Assembly (NCBI GenBank): GCA_013287025.1 | Contig: JABDEN010000021.1 | Span: 1-24,678, forward strand | Length of the DNA stretch: 24,678 bases | Direction of reading: 5' to 3' | Origin: Gammaproteobacteria bacterium | Lineage (GTDB): Bacteria > Pseudomonadota > Gammaproteobacteria > DSM-16500 | Part shown: positions 7,910 through 17,604 of the stretch, one piece after another | How the letters are laid out: every line of letters starts with the position of its first letter | How positions within the stretch are numbered: position 1 is the stretch's first letter | Translations under genes and position numbers: made by a program | The notes under the pieces: model-generated | What the model saw: the letters and a program-made list of their open reading frames with translations, nothing else | Told to the model about the DNA's origin: nothing | The model's database searches: none

Positions 7910-10900
7910 TTAATGAGTACTAAAATTTGGGCTTAATAACCAAGTGGAATTACTTGCCAAGTTTTGTTGAGTATAGTCAATATATTGAGTTTGGGTATTA
8001 AATAAATTATAATTTGAAGTAATTGCTGAAGCAGAAATACCAGCACCAAAACCCATCATTCCAGCTATTGATTCAACTGCAAGACCAGAAGCTCCTGTTG
8101 CACCAATTGCTCCTCCAAACCAACCTCCAACAGTTCCACCTATAAAACCAGAAAATGAACTTAGAGCAGTATTATTTAATATTTCTTCATTACTTGCATT
8201 GGGATTTGTTAGTGTAGTTGTAAAATATCCTTCAAGACCACCACCAACAGTTCCAACTGATGAGCCTATAATAATTCCTTTTACAGCATTTGTAGCACTA
8301 CCCGCTCCTCCACTTACAACACCAATAATTCCACCAACTCCTCCTGCGATAGCAATATTTTTAGGGTCTCTTTCCCCTCCAATATATGACGATGTTGCTG
8401 AACCCCCAGCACCAGTAATTCCGCCTATGAGCATTGCACCACCCATACCTACTCCTTCTATAATAAGACCGCCAGAAATACCAACAGCTGTAGCAAAAAT
8501 AAGCTTAGCACCTACTCTATCATTTTCTAATCTTGCAGTTTTATATGCTTGATAATCCTCATCCTTTATTTCTCCTTTAGACCACTTAGCTTCCATATCA
8601 TCATCCATCATCTGATATTGCAAGAAATTATTCTCGGCTGCAGTTCTTCCGATTCTTTGGCCTGCGAAGATATTGTCGGCGATTTCTTGGTCGGTTTGGT
8701 TGGTAAATCCGCCGGTAAATATTGCTGATAAACCTCCTGATAATCCGGATAATTCTTTTATAGTATTCTCGCTGAACCTAGTATTGATATCAAGCATTTC
8801 AGCTGTCAATTCTCCGGTAATTCCACTTACCGCTCCTGACGCACAATCATTCCCTCCTGCCGCTGCCGCTGCACAACCTAAACCTCCATGAAGTAATAAT
8901 TGTGTGGTTTTACTTATCTCTCCTGTGTGATAAGCCATGCCGATTTCTTGTGCACCTACTTGCGCTGCAGCCATAATAAGAATATTCAAGCCTTGATTTT
9001 CTAAACTATCTGTAAAACTTTCCCCTTTTATTATTGATTGGGCGGCGATATTAGTTGTGTTGTTGATCGCAGATTTGGCTAATTCATCTCCAACTTTAGT
9101 ATAAAAAGTTGATGTTGTATTAGTGGCTGTTGATCCACCATTAACTCCATTACTTGCCGCCGTTGTGCCTTTCATTATGGAACTTAAATAAGTTCCTGCT
9201 GCTGCAGTAACTCCGGCGATTATCATGTTTTGGATTGATTCTTTACTTGTAGTATCATCCCAAACTGTTTTAGATACATCACTCACTTGATCAAATGCGC
9301 TACCTTCGGCATTCATTCCGGCATTAATTCCACTTACGGCCATTGTACTGAAGGCTGTTGAAGCAATCGCAGTTCCGCCCGCATAAGCAATACTTGCACC
9401 TAAAGACATTCCTCCAACTGCAGTCCCAGTTCCTACCGCTGCTCCTGCACCAACTGCCGCTCCTGTTCCTACGGCAGCCCCAGTTCCGGCTGCTGCTCCT
9501 GCACCGACAGCTGCGCCAGTTCCCGCAGCAGCTCCTGTTCCGGCCGCTGCTCCAGCGCCTCCCGCAGCAGCTGCACCAGCCGGAGCTAATGCACCGGCAG
9601 TTAATATCGTTCCTACAACTACGGCAATTATTACGACCGCAGTTCCGACGCCAGTCATACCTCTTACTGCATCGTGGTTTTCTAATGAATAATCCTCTTT
9701 TAACTCTTCACTTAGTAAAGAAGAAGTTTGCTCTCTTAATGCTGTTACATAAGCTAAGTCTGGGTTGTTGCTAATGTCATTTTCACTACTGAAATTATTT
9801 ATTATCTGAGCATTATTTGGATCGTTTGGATCTAAGTTATTGATAAAACTGTTAATAATAGCATTATGCGCTGAATTATCTTCTTCCTCTATCCCATCAT
9901 TATAACTAACTTTTACCTCATTACTAACATCAAAGTTAAATTCATTGCCTGCATTTAGTTTGCTATTAACAACCTTTCCCTCTTCGCTATTCTCATTATA
10001 ATTATCAAAAGTTAATGTACGCTTCTCCTTTTCCTCGAAAGTTCTTACTTTAGTCTCTTGGCCTGAAGCTATAGTTAGATTTTCCGTTTCTACATTAATA
10101 TCATGTGCTGCATCTAAATTGCTCGCAGAAATTATTACATTATTTTCACTCGTTAGATTAATGTCATTACCTGATTCTATATCAGAAGAAGAAATGTGTG
10201 TCTCGTAATTATTTTCCGAAATTTTTAGATTTTTATTGTAAGTCTTATCACCAAACATTATATCATCCATCGTATCGGCAACTCCTGGTGTAAACTGTCT
10301 CGTGAGACCTCTACCAATCGCCGTAGAAGCTCCAGCAACATCCGCGATAGCCGAACCAACCGTTGCAACAACACTTCCAACTCCACGATAAGAACGGTTC
10401 TTAGCATAATTGTGATATTCCAATAGATTAGCTTCTCCTATTATTGTGTTAGAACTTTCTAAAATAGTATCATTTGTGCTGTTTAAATCGCTGGAAATTA
10501 ATAGAATATTGTTGTTGGCAGCTAGATTGATGTTGTCCGCAGATAGGTTTGATTCAACAGCCGTTTCTTTGTAATCTGTTTTGGTGATTTCCGTCCTAAC
10601 AAATGCTCCTCTTTTTGTAATATGATCTTCACTGAAGTCACTATCAACGGCATTGGAGATGTTGAGATTATCATTTGCGCTAATGTTGATGTCACCATTG
10701 GCGGTTAGATTACTGCCGTTAATATTAATATTACTTCCAACATCAGCGGTAAAATCAGAAAGCTCAGGTTCTACCGGAGGAGTTGGTGGAGTTAGTTTTG
10801 CAATTATAGATGACTCAAATGAACCTCTACTAATCTTGCCAGATTCAAAATCTTCGAGATTATTTTGATATTTGGCTAGGTCTTCGTTATATTTTTCCAA

Positions 10901-13900
10901 ATCTTCATTATATTGCACTACGGCCTCTTGATAGTTGTTCTGCGCAGTAACCATCTCATCATCTTCACCTAAGCCAGTTGTAACTAACATCAGATCGCCG
11001 CCAGTTGTAATGTTTGATCCGACATTCTTAGTTTCATCATTAATCATAGTGGCTTTTCTGCTGTGATATTCATCACGGTTTCTTACTTGCGCTGTATCAA
11101 TGTTGATGTCATCTCCGGCGATTACTACGGTATCGTTGGTTGTTGTGATATTGGCGCCGTGATTGCTAAAATCGTTTCCGGCATTAACGACTAGATTGGT
11201 GGCTTCAATACTTCCTTGCTCAACTAATTTACTGTCGATATTGCCTTTGTCTCTGGTTGGAAGTCCATTGGAAACATAGGCTGGATTATTGGTATCAAGT
11301 AAGTTTTTGGCGTTGGTTTTGACTGTGGCGGTATTGATAATATCACCAGCTTGGGCTGTCAGGATAATATTATTATCAGCTTTGAGAAGTGAACGATTTA
11401 AAATATCGCCGTCTGTGGAATTTAAGGTTAAATTATTACTAGCAACGATTTGTGAGAAGTTTTCGTTGGTTATGTTGTTGTGGGCGATGATATTGATATT
11501 GCCGTTTCCGATTATTGATCCGTTATTGCTTAAACTGTTACTAGTAATGTTGATATCACCATTAGCGAAGATGTTGGATTTGGTGGCGATGTTGCTGGTA
11601 CTGAAATTATTATTGCTTGGATTGTTATTAAGATCACCAGCTAACCTTGCTCTAGTGGCTTGGCTTAGATAAAGTTTAGGTGCAATATATTCATTTCCGT
11701 CAATATTAACTGCCTCGAACCAAATTATATCGGAAGTTAGATTATTGATTTGTTCTTGAGTGAGAGGTTCATTTAGAGTTAATCCTAAAGCTGTATATTC
11801 AGTTGCGGCATTGTCTAAAAGAGTTTGGATTTCTGCATTAACATCAACTTCACTTTGTGATAATAATAAAGAATTTTTACTGATGGTTCTTAATTCATCT
11901 CCCAATAATTTAGTCTGAAAGAATTGATCGCCGATTAATCTACGATTTTGCTGCTCAAATTGCGTTTGTACATCAGTTAAGTTCAAACCGATTTTTTCAT
12001 AGAAATAATTTGATCCGAAGAATTTACTTTGATCGATAAACTGACTTCTAGTTTCAAATAGCGGGCCATTAGGATTTGAGTTTTTCGTGAACATTCCCTG
12101 ATTATCTGGACCATTGATATATTGAACTAAATCAGCGTTGGTTTTGGAATCATCATTTACTTCTTCATTGACCGAAGACTTTTTATTTAATGTACCACTA
12201 ACCCTAGAATTGCCCGTAACATATTGCACTTTGCCAGTTGTTAACAAAGTGTTCATATCCAAACCATTGGCCGTAGTGAAGATTTTGCCGGTAACATTTT
12301 GGGTTTGGGTGTAGTCGTCAATATCCTCACCATCAATCAAATCATTTCTTAAATTGCCGTTTTGCAGGATTGTTAATGATCCGCCGGATTTAATAGTAGC
12401 GGTAGCATAGAGTTGTTCATCATAGTAATATTTGGTAGAATGGAAATTCCATGTTCCCCAGCCGGAAAGTATCCAACCATCTCCACTCTTAATATATCCT
12501 TCCTTACCTAACCAATGATCTTTCGTACCACTAAAAACATAGTGCGAATTATTAATAATATCACCCTCAACATTTATAACAATATCACCTTTAGCATGAA
12601 TTGTACCACCATCATTATTGAGATTGCCTAAATCTAAAATTAAAGCACCTCCGGAAACAATATCAGCCACTTTGCCATTAGTGCCGGTGAAGGTATATTC
12701 TGTGATATCGCGGTTTAAATAGCCATCTATCTTATCTCGAAGTACAACCTTTCCCGGATTTTGCGTAGCAAAGCTGGTTCTGGTGTTAATTAAATCTTTA
12801 GCCTCAATGGAAATACTTCCGGCATAAGTTTCAATTGATCCGGAAATGTTTTCTAGTTGGTTGATTTTATTATCTGCCGCATTGTAATTCGAGTTTGATG
12901 GATCATATTTTTGGATTACTAAGTTATTTTGGGCATAAATTGCGGCATCTTCTTCGTTAGTGATATTGTGAACTACATTGAGAAACATATCATCTCCAGC
13001 AAAAATCATTGAACCACTTTCGTTGATAAGATCATTGCCGATATTCATTACTAGAGTGCCTGAGATGTCGATTTTACCAGTATTGGTGTAGTTGTAAGAA
13101 TCGATTATGTGGTTACCGTTAACAATAACGCTATCTTCACTATATTGATTAACATTACCGTTGGTTGCTTTTAGCAATAACGTGGCTTTCTTTGGTTTAT
13201 CATTGTTTGAGGCAATTAATTCTGCACCTTCGTAGTTGTTAATATCGCCATTGTTCGAGATTAAATAAAGATCGGTTTTAGAAGAAATCGTGCCATAATT
13301 ATCTATATCACCTTGGTTTATGGTGATGTAGAGATAATTAGTAGAAGTCAGTTTGATTTTGGAATTATCTCCGCCATTTATGCCATTGATGAAATTGTCA
13401 TTTGCCACAAGATTAATATAATCCGCCTCAATAATACCCTGATTGCTTATGTTATTAGCTTTGATTTGGATAAAGCCGTTACTTTTAACATTACCCAAAA
13501 TTAGATAATCCGCACTTCCAAGATCAATATCAATTCCTGCAAGGGCTTTAAGTGTTGAGTTGGCATTACTGATGAGATTGATCGCATTTTTAATCGTTAA
13601 AACATTACCGGCATTAATTGTTCCGTAGTTATTATCGAGATTGGTAATGTTTAAATTGATATTGCCGGAAGTTGAAAGAATTACACTGTTGACCGTGTTG
13701 TTATTCAGATTCTCTGCATTGATTTTAATACTACTATTGGCGGCAATTCGTTTGTTATTATTGATAGTTTTGGCGTTAATTATTAAAGTATCCTTAGTTA
13801 AATCAGTAGAAGTGGTTAGAATATCATTATTATTCGTCAAAAAATCCGTCGCCGTAATATTTAAAACTCCACCAGCGCTAATATCATTGGAAGTAATCTG

Positions 13901-16474
13901 ATTAGCGGTAATGGTGAGGTTATTATTTGCCGAAATCTCATCTGAAGTAATTTGGTTTGAAGTTAAATTCAAATCATTTGCCGCAGCGATAGTTCCAGCA
14001 TTATTTAAACTATTCGTGGCTTGGATATTTAAATTGTAACCTTGAATTAATTGAGTTTGCGCGATTTGATCAGCTGTAATCTTGATATTACCATTCGTCG
14101 CAATACGCTTTCTATTAGTTAGAGTCTTGGTTTTTATAACAACACTATCAGCCAATCTATTGCTTGAAAGGCTTATAATATCATTGTTATTCGTTAAAGA
14201 AGTCGTCGCATTAATTTCTAGGTTTTTGCCAACTACTATATCATTCGTTGTGATTTGATCTGTGTTTATCGTGAGATTATTATTTACCACAATCTCATTA
14301 GAATTGATAATATTCGCTTCTAAATCCAAGTCATGAAGAGCCAAAATACTGCCATCATTATTTACAGTATTCGCCACAATAATTGTTAAATCATTATTGG
14401 ATTTAAGACTTCCGGAGTTAGTTAAATTAGCAGTTGTGATGCTTAAATCATAGGCTTGAATCAATTCCGAACTTGTTAAAGAGTTAGTAGCGCTGATTCT
14501 AGCATTACCATTTGCCGCAATCCTGTTATTGTTCGTGAGAGTTTTGGTATTAATAACAAGATTATCCCCTACTTTACTTGCTGAAAGACTTAGGATATCA
14601 TTGTTATTCACCAAGCTTGTTGTGGCATTTATCAATAAATCATTTCCGGCAATGATATAGTTTGTTGTAATTTGGTCGGTTGTGATAGTTAGATTATTGT
14701 TAACAACAATCTCATCAGAAGTAATTTTATTAGAGGTTAAAGTAAGATCATTTAACGCTGAAACCGTTCCGGAATTAGTAAATTTATTCGTCGCAATAAT
14801 TGTTAAATCATTGCCTCGGATTAATTTGCTGTCGGTAACTTCTTCGGCGGTAATTTTAATATTGCTGTTGGCGGCGATTCGGTTTTTATTGGTTAGAGTT
14901 TTGGTGTTGATGATTAGAGTATCTTTCGTGAGATCAGTTGATAGGCTTAGAATATCGTGATTATTTATTAGACTTGTAGTTGCAGTAATGTTCGCTTTGT
15001 TACCAGCGATTATGTAATCGGAAATAAGTTGATCAGAATTTATAACTACATCCTGATTGGCGCTGAGTTGATAAGAAGTGATTTGGTTTGAGGTTAGAGT
15101 TAAATTATTAAACGCCGTGATTACTCCGGAATTATTGATTTTATTGCTCGAATTAATCGTGAAATTATTATTAGCAGCCAGAATTGCAGAATTGTTAACT
15201 TCTTTGGCATTTATGATGAAATCTTTATCGGCGAGGTTGGTTATTAGATCGCCTTCGGAATCTACGGAAACATTTACATTATTATTAAAAGCATTTCCGG
15301 CATTTACTTGAACATTTCTATTACTGATTATCTGGCCTTCATTCCTAACATCATTTGCAGCTTCAAGTTTTACATCAGAAGTTACATCTTTAGTTTGAGT
15401 TACACCAGTTGCAGTAACATTGCCTTTACGACTTTTAACTTCAATATTTCCCTTTTCTGCAGCGATATTATTATAAGTTACATTGCCCTCCGCATCAATC
15501 GTAACGCCGCCGCGACTGGCCAACATATCCGCAGAATATTTAACGCCGAAGCCTTCTTTAGTCGCAATCATGTAGATTTTTCCAGCTTGGATTTTGGCTA
15601 AGTTTGATGCATCGATGGCAATTTCTGCAGGTTGATTTGGATTTGTATTATCTGAAGTTACTTCTTTAGTCTTGTAATTAAATTCCTTATCGCCGGCTCT
15701 TAACGCAATCTCTTTATCATCAGCATAAACCGGTGCAACCAACTCCATAACATTGGCCACGAAATCAGTTTGATCTACTTGCGTTAAATCAATCCCAAGT
15801 CCAGAAATCACCAACTTCGGAAGGAAACCATTATTAACATCTTCACCAGATAAAGCAAAAACTAGATTATTCGGATCGCCATCAAAATTATTTGGAGTAG
15901 AACCAACAACTGCAGTCAATCGCGAAACATTAATAAATCCAGCGCCGTTAAATTGAATTCCGTTTGGATTGGCGATAATCAAATCAGCCTTTCCACCGGC
16001 AATTTCGGTGTAGCCGTTTAGGTAGGATTTATTTGTTGAAGTTACTTCATTTAAAATAACCGTAGCACTTCCGCTGTCTTTTAAATTCGGGTTATTCAAA
16101 ATCAACCCGCCTAAATTGGATTGAATAACATCGTTTTTATTGCCAATCGAGTTGTTAATAATCAATCCATTCTGATTAACATTATAATCCGTAAATTTAT
16201 TGTGAGATAATCCGGAAGAATTCGGCGCAGCAATATTTACAATCGGAACATCATTTCCAGCTTTTATAACTTGTGTGTTGGTAGTTCCATCAACAGTTAA
16301 AGGAAGTTCAGCAGCATAAACTCTACTATTCGCCAAAGTCAAAACCGGCAGAATCGTCAGTACATAAATAATCGTATAATGTACTAAGAATTGAGTAAAT
16401 CTTAGGAAATTCGCGTGGCAAAATTTAGCTATTGCACGCGCAAGGATATGGTAGGCGAGAGGAGTAGTTTTCAT
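7910..16474 (-). CDS. Giant filamentous haemagglutinin / CdiA-like exoprotein (two-partner secretion TpsA)
   Basis: The 2854-residue protein has a long N-terminal signal region (basic start, hydrophobic TIIYVLTILPVLTLANS, likely cut after VYA near residue 54). The TPS secretion domain follows, with the hallmark motifs NPNL near 127 and NPNGI near 169. Residues about 380-1200 are Asn/Ile/Thr-rich beta-helix repeats, including a long-period duplication. Around 1690-2250 are repeats of the haemagglutinin-repeat type, interrupted by a charged coiled coil (about 1848-1885). Then come an Ala/Gly low-complexity run (about 2290-2360) and a glycine-zipper-rich hydrophobic C-terminal region (about 2650-2810) with a short polar tail. 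The family is exported by a TpsB/CdiB outer-membrane partner and acts in adhesion or contact-dependent inhibition. No TpsB gene and no VENN motif or nuclease-like toxin domain is seen. The frame is intact over 8.6 kb, so the gene is under selection. Confidence 0.93.
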   Translation of the reverse strand: MKTTPLAYHILARAIAKFCHANFLRFTQFLVHYTIIYVLTILPVLTLANSRVYAAELPLTVDGTTNTQVIKAGNDVPIVNIAAPNSSGLSHNKFTDYNVNQNGLIINNSIGNKNDVIQSNLGGLILNNPNLKDSGSATVILNEVTSTNKSYLNGYTEIAGGKADLIIANPNGIQFNGAGFINVSRLTAVVGSTPNNFDGDPNNLVFALSGEDVNNGFLPKLVISGLGIDLTQVDQTDFVANVMELVAPVYADDKEIALRAGDKEFNYKTKEVTSDNTNPNQPAEIAIDASNLAKIQAGKIYMIATKEGFGVKYSADMLASRGGVTIDAEGNVTYNNIAAEKGNIEVKSRKGNVTATGVTQTKDVTSDVKLEAANDVRNEGQIISNRNVQVNAGNAFNNNVNVSVDSEGDLITNLADKDFIINAKEVNNSAILAANNNFTINSSNKINNSGVITAFNNLTLTSNQITSYQLSANQDVVINSDQLISDYIIAGNKANITATTSLINNHDILSLSTDLTKDTLIINTKTLTNKNRIAANSNIKITAEEVTDSKLIRGNDLTIIATNKFTNSGTVSALNDLTLTSNKITSDEIVVNNNLTITTDQITTNYIIAGNDLLINATTSLVNNNDILSLSASKVGDNLVINTKTLTNNNRIAANGNARISATNSLTSSELIQAYDLSITTANLTNSGSLKSNNDLTIIVANTVNNDGSILALHDLDLEANIINSNEIVVNNNLTINTDQITTNDIVVGKNLEINATTSLTNNNDIISLSSNRLADSVVIKTKTLTNRKRIATNGNIKITADQIAQTQLIQGYNLNIQATNSLNNAGTIAAANDLNLTSNQITSDEISANNNLTITANQITSNDISAGGVLNITATDFLTNNNDILTTSTDLTKDTLIINAKTINNNKRIAANSSIKINAENLNNNTVNSVILSTSGNINLNITNLDNNYGTINAGNVLTIKNAINLISNANSTLKALAGIDIDLGSADYLILGNVKSNGFIQIKANNISNQGIIEADYINLVANDNFINGINGGDNSKIKLTSTNYLYITINQGDIDNYGTISSKTDLYLISNNGDINNYEGAELIASNNDKPKKATLLLKATNGNVNQYSEDSVIVNGNHIIDSYNYTNTGKIDISGTLVMNIGNDLINESGSMIFAGDDMFLNVVHNITNEEDAAIYAQNNLVIQKYDPSNSNYNAADNKINQLENISGSIETYAGSISIEAKDLINTRTSFATQNPGKVVLRDKIDGYLNRDITEYTFTGTNGKVADIVSGGALILDLGNLNNDGGTIHAKGDIVINVEGDIINNSHYVFSGTKDHWLGKEGYIKSGDGWILSGWGTWNFHSTKYYYDEQLYATATIKSGGSLTILQNGNLRNDLIDGEDIDDYTQTQNVTGKIFTTANGLDMNTLLTTGKVQYVTGNSRVSGTLNKKSSVNEEVNDDSKTNADLVQYINGPDNQGMFTKNSNPNGPLFETRSQFIDQSKFFGSNYFYEKIGLNLTDVQTQFEQQNRRLIGDQFFQTKLLGDELRTISKNSLLLSQSEVDVNAEIQTLLDNAATEYTALGLTLNEPLTQEQINNLTSDIIWFEAVNIDGNEYIAPKLYLSQATRARLAGDLNNNPSNNNFSTSNIATKSNIFANGDINITSNSLSNNGSIIGNGNINIIAHNNITNENFSQIVASNNLTLNSTDGDILNRSLLKADNNIILTAQAGDIINTATVKTNAKNLLDTNNPAYVSNGLPTRDKGNIDSKLVEQGSIEATNLVVNAGNDFSNHGANITTTNDTVVIAGDDINIDTAQVRNRDEYHSRKATMINDETKNVGSNITTGGDLMLVTTGLGEDDEMVTAQNNYQEAVVQYNEDLEKYNEDLAKYQNNLEDFESGKISRGSFESSIIAKLTPPTPPVEPELSDFTADVGSNININGSNLTANGDINISANDNLNISNAVDSDFSEDHITKRGAFVRTEITKTDYKETAVESNLSADNINLAANNNILLISSDLNSTNDTILESSNTIIGEANLLEYHNYAKNRSYRGVGSVVATVGSAIADVAGASTAIGRGLTRQFTPGVADTMDDIMFGDKTYNKNLKISENNYETHISSSDIESGNDINLTSENNVIISASNLDAAHDINVETENLTIASGQETKVRTFEEKEKRTLTFDNYNENSEEGKVVNSKLNAGNEFNFDVSNEVKVSYNDGIEEEDNSAHNAIINSFINNLDPNDPNNAQIINNFSSENDISNNPDLAYVTALREQTSSLLSEELKEDYSLENHDAVRGMTGVGTAVVIIAVVVGTILTAGALAPAGAAAAGGAGAAAGTGAAAGTGAAVGAGAAAGTGAAVGTGAAVGAGAAVGTGTAVGGMSLGASIAYAGGTAIASTAFSTMAVSGINAGMNAEGSAFDQVSDVSKTVWDDTTSKESIQNMIIAGVTAAAGTYLSSIMKGTTAASNGVNGGSTATNTTSTFYTKVGDELAKSAINNTTNIAAQSIIKGESFTDSLENQGLNILIMAAAQVGAQEIGMAYHTGEISKTTQLLLHGGLGCAAAAAGGNDCASGAVSGITGELTAEMLDINTRFSENTIKELSGLSGGLSAIFTGGFTNQTDQEIADNIFAGQRIGRTAAENNFLQYQMMDDDMEAKWSKGEIKDEDYQAYKTARLENDRVGAKLIFATAVGISGGLIIEGVGMGGAMLIGGITGAGGSATSSYIGGERDPKNIAIAGGVGGIIGVVSGGAGSATNAVKGIIIGSSVGTVGGGLEGYFTTTLTNPNASNEEILNNTALSSFSGFIGGTVGGWFGGAIGATGASGLAVESIAGMMGFGAGISASAITSNYNLFNTQTQYIDYTQQNLASNSTWLLSPNFSTH
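9395..9600 (-). repeat. Ala/Gly low-complexity tract within the haemagglutinin gene
   Basis: About 65 codons encode near-tandem units of the form GAAAGTGAAVGAG, each about 6-8 residues long. This stretch is markedly richer in G+C than the rest of the gene. It lies between the haemagglutinin repeats and the C-terminal region, where it could be a flexible or membrane-associated linker. The unit count may vary between strains by slippage. Confidence 0.8.
13700..15010 (-). repeat. Higher-order repeat (119-139 residue period) in the haemagglutinin beta-helix
   Basis: A block beginning NNNDILSLS and continuing through TKTLTN-x-x-RIAANG recurs four times, with anchors on the plus strand near 14955, 14597, 14181 and 13824. 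The distances correspond to 119, 139 and 119 residues. The longer middle unit exceeds the others by exactly 20 residues, about one coil of a haemagglutinin beta-helix. Each unit therefore looks like six coils, and one has gained a seventh. This indicates duplication of whole multi-coil segments. Confidence 0.85.
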
Positions 16475-16550
16475 GTTAGGCTTTTAATGTGGCTTAATTA
16501 TAAATTATTCTACTAGTTAAAACTTAATTTTGAAAAAAATAAGCTGTTCA

Positions 16551-16579
16551 TTAAATTCATAAGCAATGATGAATGTCAA
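16551..16579 (-). promoter_or_regulatory. Candidate sigma-70 promoter of the haemagglutinin gene
   Basis: On the minus strand, a consensus -35 hexamer TTGACA (16579-16574) is followed after 17 bp by ATTTAA (16556-16551), a weak -10. The ATG lies about 77 bp further on. The rest of the 189-bp spacer between the haemagglutinin gene and the upstream gene at 16664 shows no other obvious signal. Confidence 0.35.
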
Positions 16580-16663
16580 TAAATATCTTAACACTGTTCT
16601 AATATAATCAATTTTGATAGTACGCTTCATCTTGGAAATCAGCCGTGGCTTTGGCCTAAGATA

Positions 16664-17368
16664 TTAATCTGGTATAATACTACAGCATCCATCAACAAAA
16701 TCTTGGGTTTTCTTAATATCTTCGTCAAACCTTATAATCATTTTATCAATAGAACTAAGCTTAACATCAAGTTCTTTGTACTTATCTTTCAAAAGTCCTT
16801 GGCAGAAGTTCATACTATATAAACGAAGCTGCATCTTATTTTTTATTATTCTGGTAATATTATGAAAAACTTCTAATTCGTCTTCTGCCTCTTCATTATC
16901 TTCTGATTTACAGAATTTTTTAAGAGAATAATATTTAGTGTTATTCTCTATATCTGTTATTAGGCTAGACATCATAGTTATAAATTCTTGCCTTTTATTT
17001 TTAGCGATAAAACCATCAACCAAAGCTTTATTCAAAATATCAGCCACTTTATCGGCGATTTTATTTATATCTTGATAATCCTGAATTAAACTAATCAAAA
17101 TATATTTCAAATGTTCTATTTTAGATTCATCTTTCTCTATTTCTAACCCAGCTATCATGGTTTGATTAAAGAATTGGTAATATTTATTATAGATACGAAT
17201 TTCATTGTTGGTTTTAAAACTTTCCACCAATACTTCCTTTTCACTGTCTGTTAAAGTTCGCTCACCAATAAAAACTTCTTTGATTATGGTATCAAAAAGG
17301 ATCATTGCTCTTTGGTTTGAGTCGGAATTTTTGAGAATGTTGTTAATATTGAAGTTTTGTAGGTTCAT
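16664..17368 (-). CDS. Hypothetical helical protein, last gene of the accessory block
   Basis: This 234-residue protein starts MNLQNFNINNILKN and appears almost entirely alpha-helical. It is rich in Lys, Glu, Asp, Asn and Ile, with no signal peptide or membrane segment. A cluster of cysteines is present (KKFCKSED, NFCQGLL and VDGCCSIIPD at the very end). I recognise no family. It starts 2 nt after the stop of the preceding 65-codon gene and closes the compact minus-strand run that begins at the XRE gene. Position alone suggests an element-encoded function. Confidence 0.65.
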   Translation of the reverse strand: MNLQNFNINNILKNSDSNQRAMILFDTIIKEVFIGERTLTDSEKEVLVESFKTNNEIRIYNKYYQFFNQTMIAGLEIEKDESKIEHLKYILISLIQDYQDINKIADKVADILNKALVDGFIAKNKRQEFITMMSSLITDIENNTKYYSLKKFCKSEDNEEAEDELEVFHNITRIIKNKMQLRLYSMNFCQGLLKDKYKELDVKLSSIDKMIIRFDEDIKKTQDFVDGCCSIIPD

Positions 17369-17370
17369 GG

Positions 17371-17568
17371 CTATTTCCTATTGGCGTTAAGTAATGATTT
17401 AATCTCTGCAAGCTGGTTTTTAATTCTGCTAATTTCACTAACTTCAACAATCGATTTAAGCAAATCCGCCTCACATTTTGCTTGCTCTTTACTTATTTCT
17501 TTATTTCTAAGCCTCTGATAAACATTTGTAAGAAGCGCTTGAATTTGACCCAGTTCCAATTGTTTCAT
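17371..17568 (-). CDS. Small helical protein (65 residues), unknown function
   Basis: The product, starting MKQLELGQIQALLTNVYQRL, is highly charged and predicted to be two helices joined near residue 30, with a heptad-like C-terminal half (VEVSEISRIKNQLAEIKSLL). It may be a small coiled-coil partner or DNA-packaging-type accessory protein. It lies 36 bp after the HTH gene and 2 nt before the next gene, which supports its being a real gene in the operon. No family is recognised. Confidence 0.6.
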   Translation of the reverse strand: MKQLELGQIQALLTNVYQRLRNKEISKEQAKCEADLLKSIVEVSEISRIKNQLAEIKSLLNANRK

Positions 17569-17604
17569 AGTTAAATTTATGTTAAGTTTCGGTTAATTTC
17601 GGTC

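Noticed and set aside
13700..15010. Regular repeats taken as a CRISPR array
   Set aside because: The period is 357-417 bp and the units are coding beta-helix repeats with substitutions, not short identical repeats with unique spacers.
8199..15601. Many open frames on the plus strand opposite the haemagglutinin gene
   Set aside because: They are antisense shadows of a repetitive, biased coding sequence; their translations are low-complexity Leu/Ile/Pro/Gln runs without starts, ribosome sites or domains.
16600..16663. Left attachment site or terminator between the haemagglutinin and the accessory block
   Set aside because: I found no match to the tRNA-Thr 3' segment and only a 4-bp stem (AGCC/GGCT) without a T-run.
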